64,000 nucleotides of DNA from Petrosia ficiformis (lineage: Eukaryota; Porifera; Demospongiae; Haplosclerida; Petrosiidae): the NCBI GenBank assembly GCA_947044365.1, contig OX345642.1, forward strand, positions 2,727,598 to 2,791,597, in the 5' to 3' direction. The position numbers and the translations under genes are program-made. Shown here piece by piece: positions 30,875 to 40,848 of the stretch. The notes under the pieces are model-generated. The model did no database searches. It saw only the letters and a list, made by a program, of their open reading frames with translations, and was not told the origin of the DNA. Every line of letters starts with the position of its first letter. The stretch's first letter is position 1.

Positions 30875-32488
30875 ATGTATATGTCTTCTCAATCTCATCC
30901 GTCACTTGCAAAGCGAATTATACATTCAAAGATTCAATCACAGCCAACTCCTTTGTCATCCTTTGGATTCCGTGGTGGGTATCGTAGATGGAACAGTGTT
31001 AGGATGCAAAATGCTGTAAAGGCTGTATAAGTAGGTGAGTCTATAAGGCATGCATCTGAAATGTTTGATGTTCCCAAGTCTACCCTTCATAATAAAGTAA
31101 CAGGAAAGACTGGTTTCAATGTACGGTCAGGGCCAGATCCCTATCTCACCTTTGAGGAGGAAGAGGAATTATCTAGCTTCCTTATTCAAACATCTAAGAT
31201 CGGCTATCCTCATACCAAAAATCAAGTATTAACTTTGGTACAACAAATACTTGATAGCAAAGGGATTCAGACCACAGTTACGAATGGGTGGTTTGAGCGA
31301 TACTGCCAACATCGTCCCAAATTAACACTTAAATCTGCTGTGCCTCTGTCATATGCTAGAGCCACGGCAACAGATCCAGATGTGTTAAATAGATACTTGG
31401 ACATTCTAGAGAAATGCTTACTTGACAATGGTATATATAATTCTCCAGGTAGGATTTTCAACTGTGACGAGACAGGATTGCCACTTAATCCAAAATCATT
31501 GAAAGTTGTCAGCGAAGTTGGCTTTAAAAATCTTAATTATGTCACCAGTAATACCAAATTAAAAATAACTGTATTAGCCTGTACCAGTGCGGCTGGCTAT
31601 GCCTTACCTCCATTCGTCATTTTTTCGAGAAAATCACTCAATCCAGATTTAACAAAAGGTGAAGTACCAGGTACACTATACGGCCTTTCAGAAAATGGGT
31701 GGATGAATAGTGATCTTTTTCTACAATGGCTAAGTAATCATTTCTTGGTGTATGCTCCTCCATCACGACCACTCTTGCTCCTTCTTGATGGACATTCATC
31801 ACATTATTGTCCCGAAACAATAAGGATTGCTGCAGAAAACAAGATAATTATGTTTGCCTTGCCACCACACACCACACACTTAACACAACCTTTAGACAGA
31901 GGATGTTTTGCACCTCTTAAGGTATTTTGGAGACAAATGTGTCATGAGTTTTGTGCCAAGAATCCAGGAAGAACAGTTAGTCAGTATGACTTTAGCAAGC
32001 TGTTTGCTATGGCCTGGTATAAAGCTTTTTCTATGAAAAATATTATTTCTGGCTTCCAAATCACTGGTGTTGTTCCATTTGATAGATCTGTTATTAGACT
32101 ACATGCAGTAGATGGTGAAGAGGATGAGGATTTTACTTCATTCAGACGTAATGCTCTGGCACAGAGAACAGGACTTGCATATGTACCTCTTTATACCCCT
32201 ATTCGTGGTGCTTCTACTGCTCATGAAAGAGATCAGAAATCATTTATTGGTTCTCCATATCCTTCACATTTTGAAGAATCCTATATGCCCTCTCCTTTTG
32301 CAGGATCTTTTCTTGATAGTCCAAGATTAGAATATAGTAGATTGAATGTTTCACTGCTTAATCAAAGCAAGCAAGTAAGGAATTTCAGAGCAACATCAGT
32401 ACCAGTCCAGAGTACATCAAATATTAGTACATTTTTGATTCTTCCATTGCCTCCTAGCAAAATGTCTACGAAACATGGAAAATCGTAA
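30875..32488 (+). pseudogene. Pogo/Tigger-like DDE transposase, copy 1
   Basis: Tc1/mariner superfamily pogo-type transposase. The N-terminal helix-turn-helix (psq type) reads RRWNSVRMQNAVKAV, then a TAA stop (31028-31030), then VGESIRHASEMFDVPKSTL in the same frame. From Met at 31061 the frame is open for 475 codons. The CENPB-type HTH region is followed by the catalytic DDE_1 core: FNCDETGLPLNP (first Asp), LLLLLDGHSSHY (second Asp), THLTQPLDRGCFAPLK (third Asp). It ends early at TKHGKS because one T is missing near 32488 compared with copy 2. Both copies share the TAA, so it predates their duplication. Either the gene uses another start or splice, or it is dead. Confidence 0.85.
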
Positions 32489-32715
32489 GGAACAGTCATG
32501 ACTAGTAGGGAATACCTTATGCAACTTCAGCGACAAAGCAAAAAGCAAAATGAACTTACAGACAGAAGAACGTAAACAACTAGAAAGCCATACAGAAGAA
32601 ATTAGATCAAGAGAAAGCTAAGCAGACGAAACAGGAAGCTAAGCTGAGGAAATCAGAACATACAGCTAAAGGAAAAAAACTGGCAAGTTAATTAAATTAA
32701 CTTCATGTTATATAC

Positions 32716-33530
32716 AATCATGTACATTGCATGAGTATATTTGTAGTACATGTAGTATTGCACTATATTGGTATAAGTAAGTAAGTATACATACATACAT
32801 CAGTAAGTATACATATATACAATCATGTACATTGCATGAGTATATTTGTAGTACATGTAGTATTGCACTATATTGGTATAAGTAAGTAAGTATACATACA
32901 TACATCAGTAAGTATACATATATACAATCATGTACATTGCATGAGTATATTTGTAGTACATGTAGTATTGCACTATATTGGTATAAGTAAGTAAGTATAC
33001 ATACATACATCAGTAAGTATACATATATACAATCATGTACATTGCATGAGTATATTTGTAGTACATGTAGTATTGCACTATATTGGTATAAGTAAGTAAG
33101 TATACATACATACATCAGTAAGTATACATATATACAATCATGTACATTGCATGAGTATATTTGTAGTACATGTAGTATTGCACTATATTGGTATAAGTAA
33201 GTAAGTATACATACATACATCAGTAAGTATACATATATACAATCATGTACATTGCATGAGTATATTTGTAGTACATGTAGTATTGCACTATATTGGTATA
33301 AGTAAGTAAGTATACATACATACATCAGTAAGTATACATATATACAATCATGTACATTGCATGAGTATATTTGTAGTACATGTAGTATTGCACTATATTG
33401 GTATAAGTAAGTAAGTATACATACATACATCAGTAAGTATACATATATACAATCATGTACATTGCATGAGTATATTTGTAGTACATGTAGTATTGCACTA
33501 TATTGGTATAAGTAAGTAAGTATACATACA
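32716..33530. repeat. 105-bp minisatellite, about 8 units
   Basis: Unit of 105 bp containing TGCATGAGTATATTTGTAGT, repeated with almost no divergence (anchor positions 32729, 32834, 32939, 33044, 33149, 33254, 33359, 33464). Since 105 is divisible by 3, the array creates a 320-codon minus-strand ORF (32708-33670) that is an artefact. The second transposase copy is followed by a single unit at about 35461-35530. Confidence 0.95.
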
Positions 33531-33646
33531 TACATACATGCATACATGCATGCATGCATACGTACATATGTACACATGTACATGTATGTACATGTACATG
33601 TGTACGTATGTACATACGTGTACATACACATTAATCTCATGATATT

Positions 33647-35340
33647 ATGTATATGTCTTCTCGATCTCATCCGTCACTTGCAAAGCGAATTATACATTCA
33701 AAGATTCAATCACAGCCAACTCCTTTGTCATCCTTTGGATTCCGTGGTGGGTATCGTAGATGGAACAGTGTTAGGATGCAAAATGCTGTAAAGGCTGTAT
33801 AAGTAGGTGAGTCGATAAGGCATGCATCTGAAATGTTTGATGTTCCCAAGTCTACCCTTCATAATAAAGTAACAGGAAAGACTGGTTTCAATGTACGGTC
33901 AGGGCCAGATCCCTATCTCACCTTTGAGGAGGAAGAGGAATTATCTAGCTTCCTTATTCAAACATCTAAGATCGGCTATCCTCATACCAAAAATCAAGTA
34001 TTAACTTTGGTACAACAAATACTTGATAGCAAAGGGATTCAGACCACAGTTACGAATGGGTGGTGGGAGCGATACTGCCAACGTCGTCCCAAATTAACAC
34101 TTAAATCTGCTGTGCCTCTGTCATATGCTAGAGCCATGGCAACAGATCCAGATGTGTTAAATAGATACTTGGACATTCTAGAGAAATGCTTACTTGACAA
34201 TGGTATATATAATTCTCCAGGTAGGATTTTCAACTGTGACGAGACAGGATTGCCACTTAATCCAAAATCATTGAAAGTTGTCAGCGAAGTTGGCTTTAAA
34301 AATCTTAATTATGTCACCAGTAATACCAAATTAAAAATAACTGTATTAGCCTGTACCAGTGCGGCTGGCTATGCCTTACCTCCATTCGTCATTTTTTCGA
34401 GAAAATCACTCAATCCAGAATTAACAAAAGGTGAAGTACCAGGTACACTATACGGCCTTTCAGAAAATTGGTGGATGAATTGTGATCTTTTTCTACATTG
34501 GCTAATTAATCATTTCTTGGTGTATGCTCCTCCATCACGACCACTCTTGCTCCTCCTTGATGGACATTCATCACATTATTGTCCCGAAACAATAAGGATT
34601 GCTGCAGGAAAAAGGAGTTTGCCTTGCCACCACACACCACACACTCAACACAACCTTTAGACAGAGGATGTTTTGCACCTCTTAAGGTATTTTGGAGACA
34701 AATGTGTCATGAGTTTTGTGCCAAGAATCCAGGAAGAACAGTTAGCCAGTATGACTTTAGCAAGCTGTTTGCTATGGCCTGGTATAAAGCTTTTTCTATG
34801 ACAAATATTATTTCTAGCTTCCAAATCACTGGTGTTGTTCCATTTGATAGATCTGTTATTAGACTACATGCAGTAGATGGTGAAGAGGATGAGGATTTTA
34901 CTTCATTCAGACGTAATGCTCTGGCACAGAGAACAGGACTTGCATATGTACCTCTTTATACCCCTATTCGTGGTGCTTCTACTGCTCATGAAAGAGATCA
35001 GAAATCATTTATTGGTTCTCCATATCCTTCACATTTTGAAGAATCCTATATGCCCTCTCCTCTTGCAGGATCTTTTCTTGATAGTCCAAGATTAGAATAT
35101 AGTAGATTGACCGTTTCACTGCTTAATCAAAGCAAGCAAGTAAGGAATTTCAGAGCAACATCAGTACCAGTCCAGAGTACATCAAATATTAGTACATTTT
35201 TGATTCCTCCATTGCCTCCTAGCAAAATGTCTACGAAACATGGAAAATCGTTAGGAACAGTCATGACTAGTAGGGAATACCTTATGCAACTTCAGCGACA
35301 AAGCAAAAAGCAAAATGAACTTACAGACAGAAGAACGTAA
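33647..35340 (+). pseudogene. Pogo/Tigger-like DDE transposase, copy 2
   Basis: Tandem duplicate of copy 1 (unit 33641-35645 versus 30869-33640). It has the same TAA in the N-terminal HTH (33800). An indel near 34608 shifts the frame between the second and third catalytic Asp (…TIRIAAGK then …FALPPHTTHSTQPLDRG). The rest (34630-35340) is open and runs past the point where copy 1 ends, to a Lys/Gln-rich tail. Not functional as a single protein. Confidence 0.85.
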
Positions 35341-35645
35341 ACAACTAAAGAAAGAGAAAGCCATACAGAAGAAATTAGATCAAGAGAAAGCTAAGCAGAC
35401 GAAACAGGAAGCTAAGCTGAGGAAATCAGAACATACAGCTAAATATACAATATACAAATCTAAACATTGCATGAGTATATTTGTAGTACATGTAGTATTG
35501 CACTATATTGGTATAAGTAAGTAAGTATACATACATACATACATGCATACATGCATGCATGCATACGTACATATGTACACATGTACATGTATGTACATGT
35601 ACATGTGTACGTATGTACATACGTGTACATACACATTAATCTCAT

Positions 35646-36112
35646 ATTTATAAATAACATTTTAGTATGTGAATAGTTGATGATGACTAAGAGTTAGTCA
35701 CTTAATCATGTCATAATTAGAAACCATTTGAGAGTTTGGTAGTACATCTTTAATTGTTTACTTGATACAAGAAGTATAGGTAGATATGCAGATACAGACA
35801 AAGACGTATACCAGCCTACACATCATAGTCACATTTATACACAACAATCTCAACGCAATTCATTACCTTGCCTATTTTAGTGCCTCTTCTACTAACATTT
35901 GTGGCACAAATAATACAAATTAGGGCTGGAACAGATACCTAATAATCCCGATAATTATCTGCGAACTGAACACCTAGATTTGTTTCTTTGTATCCAGGTA
36001 CCCGTTTAATATTTGTGCATGGACAGAAACCAAACGCGTGAAATCTAAATGGCATAAAATGGTGGAGTAGTTATTTCTGTTCAATTCAATAATGTTATTT
36101 ATACACAATTAC
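35646..36112. other. Non-coding spacer inside the pogo-type element
   Basis: Between the second transposase unit and the C48/PHD exons. AT-rich, with no recognised ORF or repeat. The last bases (TTATACACAATTACAG) provide a 3' splice site for the first downstream exon. Confidence 0.5.
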
Positions 36113-37347
36113 AGAATCTATTGATACTGACGAAGACATTGGATTACACTGTTTGGACAAAGCTCCTACTACACGTACTAGATTGAGAGGCAAGACAAAG
36201 AAAGGTAATAGTTACATTTATAATATACACAATTACAGAATCTATTGATACTGATGATGGTATTGGGTTACACAGCTTGGATAAGGATTGGTCTTTGCTT
36301 TTCGAAAATGAAAGAATAATGAGACAAGGTAATATATTTTCTACTTGTGCAGTTCTAAGACTGCCTTTGTTTTTGTAGTGTGTAACTGTTTACATATTGC
36401 ATGTACATGTATAAAATGTATGATTGTCAAAGTGAGCCATTTTGTGTTGACAGTTGAAGTTAGAGCCTGTTTATATTTTCACCACCTTGCTATTTGTTGA
36501 ACATTTGTACATTTTAATTCCGTTCAGGAAACATTAATATATGTATTATGATTGTTTCAGATAGCGACTCACATAAATGGTGGATTAAAAGTCTTCATCT
36601 TTACCAAGCTGACCAGATCAACATTGAAACAGGAAAGGAACTTAGTGATACTGTTGTCAATGCAGCCCAATCAATTTTGAGTCATCAATATCTGCATATA
36701 TCTGGGTTTCAGAACACGTTATCAGGACAAACTCTTAAGTTTAGATCAGTTTCAAATGATACTCCCTCTGTTCAGATACTTCGCACAGGTATATATTTAT
36801 ATTATATATTTTTTATGAAGACATGAACTTGGCTTCTATATTAATTTCTTTTTGGAGACAAAGAACATGCACTGGAGTTGTAAATGTACTTGTTATGGAT
36901 AGTATGGGACTCTTTATGTCCCTTAATGAGTTGACAATTTTACAGATAGCAAGAATATATTCCATACGATGAAGCAAATCTTTTTTAGAAATACAGATGC
37001 TTTCAGTGCAGCAGCAGAAAGGAGCATTTGACTGTGCCCTTTTTGCAATAGCAAATGCTACTGAAGTATGTGAAGGCAATAATCCAGAACATGTTAAATA
37101 CGATCAGACGAAAATGAGGGATCATCTTCTGAATTGTTTTGGTTCTCGGAAATTGACTACCTTTCCAAAGATGATAGAACAAGAAATATTGCCCCGTCCT
37201 ACAAGAGTTTATCACAAGATAGAAGTATTTTGTTACTGCAGAATGCCCGAAGAGTATGACTACTTAATGATATTGTGTGATTACTGTTTAAAGTGGTACC
37301 ACTATACATGTGTTAACATCGATCAAAATAATATTCCACTGGATTGA
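36113..37347 (+). pseudogene. C48 (Ulp1-like) protease with PHD finger, transposon-borne, decayed
   Basis: Exons: about 36114-36205 (ESIDTDEDIGLHCLDKAP…), 36238-36331 (ESIDTDDGIGLHSLDKDW…, a duplicate of the former), 36561-36788 (DSHKWWIKSLHLYQADQ…LKFRSVSNDTPSVQIL), then about 36824-36971 (VVNVLVMDSMG…LTILQIARIYSI) and 36988-37347. The latter has QQQKGAFDCALFAIA, with the catalytic Gln and Cys of Ulp1-type cysteine proteases, and ends in a PHD-like finger (VFCYCRMP…MILCDYCLKWYHYTC). The Asp of the triad fits VMDSM. The expected His-Trp before it is not seen (DMNLASIL instead), and a stop at about 36970 interrupts the frame. Such proteases accompany several eukaryotic DNA transposons, but pairing with a pogo transposase is unusual. 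Confidence 0.6.
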
Positions 37348-37436
37348 GTCATCATGGTCATAACTGAAACGTTGAATTGTACTATCATTCATTAAAAATC
37401 ATTAATAGTTATTACATACAAAAGTCAATTAAAGGC

Positions 37437-37800
37437 GTGTCCAAATTTTGATTAGTAAAACTCGACCTCATATATACTTAAGTAGAGAACACTACGGCCC
37501 AAGATTAGGAGATTTGTAAAACCAAAGGTTGTAGAGTCACAACACATACTTTGGTTATTTTCTATTTTGCTACAGCTATTCTGCGAGCTGTGTCCGAAAA
37601 TTGGTTCAGTTGTCCCAAAACTGCGGTTTTGGGACGCTACAATTTAGCGAGATGTAACACATTCTTACAAGATTGCAGGCCTATTTTCAATTCGCAAGTA
37701 GAACACAGATGTAGCTATAACTAGTTCAAATCACAAGTGGATATCTCTATTACTTCGTCAGATATAAGTGTCCCAAAATTGATATGTCCAGTGATTGGTA
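37437..37800. repeat. Right terminal inverted repeat of the pogo-type element
   Basis: Reverse complement of 17819-18190 with scattered differences. It ends …CCAGTGATTGG directly before PR exon d sequence (TACTATCTTCATC). Its inner 190 bp pair with 30322-30515. Confidence 0.75.
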
Positions 37801-38096
37801 CTATCTTCATCAAAAGCTTGAGGTGCCTTTAGAGTCATACCACTAGTAGTCGTGCTAATGGTTTCATTTCTCAAACTCTTGTGAAGGCCTCTGGAAAGAG
37901 ATTTCAAACCACAACCTAAACTATACCTCTACAACTACAACCACATGACCAGATGATCCCTCTGAAGGAGAGTTCCCATAACTAGAATGAGGATCTGAAC
38001 CATCCATTAGTCCTTCCCCCTCACTGGAAGGGAGTCTACTATGTGGGATGTCCCTGTTATTTTCATTAACTGATGAATTGGAGGGCAAATAACTTA
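37801..38096 (-). pseudogene. PR-II exon d, 5' part beyond the transposon
   Basis: Encodes SYLPSNSSVNENNRDIPHSR…SYGNSPSEGSSG, matching PR-III 55195-55490. Small indels break the frame after SEGSSG (…HVVVVVEV). Homology stops near 38096, so the upstream exons of PR-II are missing here. Confidence 0.8.
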
Positions 38097-38101
38097 CAGC
38101 A

Positions 38102-38242
38102 AACAAATATCATAGTAAAGACAAGAGAGATGATTTAGTGAGGGCAGCAGCACAACACATTGTAGAAACAGGAAAAATATTTGCAGTAAACATAAATGCC
38201 AGAGAAAAGGCTTCTCTCATTTTGATAACACATCCCGATTGA
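38102..38242 (+). pseudogene. Orphan exon, weakly RGS-like
   Basis: Plus-strand open stretch after a 3' splice-like AACTTACAG: NKYHSKDKRDDLVRAAAQHI followed by VETGKIFAVNINAREKASLI and ending ITHPD-stop. The spacing of A..I..T, VNI, R and HP resembles the second half of an RGS domain, but this is a by-eye call. No neighbouring exon found. It lies exactly at the PR-II breakpoint and could be a fragment of an unrelated gene. Confidence 0.3.
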
Positions 38243-39018
38243 TAATCTGGCAACACTGCCAAAATATGTAATACTAACAACATTTGCACCACTATAATTA
38301 TTATACTTATTTTTGTCACATTATTTAGAAGTTGATACCAATATTATACCATAAATGTACATATGCATATAAACTTATTTCAAAAAAATTCTATAATTAT
38401 AGTAATACGTAATACTGACCTTACATATAGCAAATTAGCGAGGTAGACCACAATAATTTATATAATGTGGTTTACAGATGTCCTTGTTTTACTAAATCTA
38501 TAGACGTCTAGCTGTCATAAAATTGTGCTTGGGAAATGTCAGGAGCAAACATTTTCAGACTATGATCTACAATAATTATATAACTACACTAATATTAATA
38601 AATTAATGATTATATAATACGCAGCAACTATTCAATCATCATCCATTCATTCACACAATATATAGCATCATGCTATCTTGACACAATCTCAGAAAATTGT
38701 GGAAATTGATTTTGATTTACGTTGTCCTCCTCTCTATCAGAATAAAAAATTCATAAATGCAATCATGACACCAAAACAAGACACCTGAGTGCATATATGT
38801 AAATCACTAGGTTAATATCAACAAATCAAGCAAACTATTGTTGATGGTTGGTGTGTTCAAAATTATAATGCTAAACTACATGAATAACAGTGGTTCCTGT
38901 GCATCAACTATAAATTATGGTTTAAGTATGTATTGAGAATTAAAAAAAACACAGATTTATTGATAAAATCATAATTATAAATATAATAATTAATTTTATA
39001 TAATTATAAATACTGCTC
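38243..39018. other. AT-rich region without recognised feature
   Basis: No convincing ORF, splice pattern, inverted repeat or tandem repeat. Probably intergenic, between the PR-II remnant and the death-domain exons. Confidence 0.5.
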
Positions 39019-39886
39019 TTATGACATATGAAGATGATCTTTGGTAATCTGTTTAACAATTCCCTGCCTATCAACCAATGGACTGTTTAGAGCTTTCACA
39101 AGGGAGGACCAACAAGCAGATCCTGTATTCAACCATTTCAATATCATCTTGCGTTGACACTCTTTTACACTACGACAATCAGTTTCAATTTTCTGCAAAA
39201 TATCAACATTTAAACCAAGTTTAAGACCCAGTTCATACCAGTCAGTAACCACAGTAATAGCTTCTAAAAGATCATTCTCTATAAAAAGAAAACAAAATAA
39301 ATTAGCAATAATGTATACGAAAAGAATCATGTTATTTCTCAAAAAAGGAAAATGATGTAGGGGTGACAGACACAACAATTAACAATAATAAAAACTACAC
39401 TGAAGAAATGTCGTAATAGAGTAGATATATATATCAATGTGGGAAAGTTTCCTGTTTGGGCTTGCAATCAAATTGAATTAATGTTATGCTACACCCATAT
39501 GTTCCAAACCATAACCTGTAGTTCAGGATTCTCATTAATGTTAATATGACTGTTGTGCTATGCAACTATGTGAACCCTTGCCACCATGGTATGGTAAACA
39601 GTACATGGAGTCACTGTTTTCCATGGTGGTAAAGGTTCTGTGCAGTATGAATTATTACACATGTCAACAATACTCAACTGATAAAAATTGCATATTACCT
39701 GTTAAATGTTGATCATCCACTAATGATGACTGATCTGAGTTGCGAATGTAAAAAATATTATAATTATGACGTATAGCAACTCTGAATATAATTATAACAA
39801 CCACAAAAATACTGCTTACTTCTGTATTGATTAGATACGGGTCTACTAGGTATAACTGGATCACGTTTTGCACTTTTGAATGCTTC
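39019..39886 (-). CDS. Death-domain C-terminal exons (complete domain)
   Basis: Three exons joined in phase on the minus strand: 39886-39820 (EAFKSAKRDPVIPSRPVSNQ), 39734-39699 (NQSSLVDDQHLT) and 39278-39019. The last encodes a death domain: DWYELGLKLGLNVDILQKIE, then CRSVKECQRKMILKWLNTG, CWSSLVKALNSP, DRQGIVKQI, stop. Death domains form homotypic complexes in apoptotic and inflammatory signalling. The first exon begins with a 3' splice site in phase 0, so these are the last exons of a longer gene. The upstream neighbour on this strand, at 40081-40440, is the tail region of a G0-type GBP, whose last open coiled-coil exon also ends in phase 0. The GBP head itself is missing here. Confidence 0.75.
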
Positions 39887-40080
39887 CTGCATACACGATA
39901 ATATAACATAATTTTTCAATGTCCTTTTAATAGTTTTCTTATCTTTGAAATGCACCAACTTAAACAGTATGGAAATATGTAAAATTATATAGCGTATAAT
40001 AATTATATTATATATTGTATAATATTATATTATTTATATATAATAATTATATATTATATATATATATCTATAATTATATA
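39887..40080. other. Upstream of death-domain exons; AT tract
   Basis: Intronic or intergenic sequence leading into a TATATAAT-rich tract (39995-40090) equivalent to 1-62 and 61340-61404. No MITE at the site occupied in the 61-kb copy. Confidence 0.6.
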
Positions 40081-40470
40081 TATTATATGTATATAATTAT
40101 ATATATCAGGAGCACATCAATGAAAAAACGAAGGGTAGGTTTGCAATTCCTATGTAAATAATAAAAAAGCTAATCAGAGCATATAGTAAATGAGTTACGA
40201 ATGTAATGACCACAACCATAGCGTATGGATATGCTATGCCAAGTAAAATAAAAGAACCGAATCTAGATGAAGACTAACTGAAATTGTAGGAGACATTATT
40301 AAGTTTAACAGTTTATATGTGTGGTCAATATATTCTTAAACTATAGTAAATCACGCTCTGTTAATTATATGATAAAGTTGTGAGAGATCTTGCTGAATTG
40401 TGTTGCTAATTATTCCTGACCTAACGTGTGCATGTATTAAAGCAGCCATGCATAGCGCATGTGCTCTCTA
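40081..40470. repeat. Third copy of G0 3'-flank sequence
   Basis: About 360 bp matching 63-415 and 61851-62205 (conserved word GAAGGGTAGGTTTG and onward), then cut off and joined directly to the sequence upstream of the G3 promoter MITE. It shows that death-domain exons and a G0 tail are neighbours in two independent copies. Confidence 0.75.
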
Positions 40471-40510
40471 ATTATTATTATAGTCTGGCGCCATGCTGTG
40501 ACGTGAAGGT

Positions 40511-40733
40511 AGTCTCGTACCCAGACCGCCACGCCCTATGGGCGAAAGACGGTCTGGAACAGCTGCTTCTTGGTCCAAACGTCAAACGTCTTTTCCACTT
40601 AAAAAGAACAATCATCCTTTTTGAGTGGAAAAGACGTTTGACGCAGCAATGACGCTTGGACCAAGAATTTGAAGAGACCGCCGGTACGGCCTTTCGCCCA
40701 TAGCCTAGGGCGTGGCCATCTGGGGACGAGACT
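40511..40733. mobile_element. Foldback MITE upstream of G3
   Basis: Third copy of the 220-bp foldback element (AGTCTC…GAGACT ends), in the same position and orientation relative to the gene as at G1. Confidence 0.8.
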
Positions 40734-40786
40734 AGTCGACTAGTCGACTAGTTGACTGGTTCCTAATCATAGATCGATCTGCTTCT

Positions 40787-40848
40787 CACGTGATTGCTTT
40801 GCCGCATATATATTCAGCCGCATCCTCAAAAATTATCGCATTATAGAG
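40787..40848 (+). promoter_or_regulatory. Putative core promoter of G3
   Basis: CACGTG (40787-40792), then a TATATAT tract (40807-40813), 36 bp before the ATG at 40849. Same layout as for G1 and G2. Confidence 0.5.

Larger units (their letters stand above)
30322..37800. mobile_element. Pogo-type composite element with long TIRs, inserted in PR-II exon d
   Basis: About 7.5 kb. The right end (37437-37800) is an inverted copy of the sequence at 17819-18190 and, over about 190 bp, of this element's own left end (30322-30515); the outermost part of the left end seems deleted. It separates two halves of PR exon d that are continuous in PR-III near 55186. The exon reads GTAATATCTTC at the empty site, which fits a TA target. 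Cargo: two tandem copies of a DDE transposase gene, a 105-bp minisatellite between them, and a C48-protease/PHD gene. Confidence 0.75.

Noticed and set aside
32716..33530. Regular array considered as CRISPR-like
   Set aside because: Head-to-tail identical 105-bp units without distinct spacers, in a eukaryotic transposon; it is a minisatellite.
32708..33670. 320-codon minus-strand ORF with eight identical 35-residue repeats
   Set aside because: It is a by-product of the 105-bp minisatellite (105 divisible by 3, no stop in that frame). No splice or start context, and the same DNA is a single non-coding unit after the second transposase.
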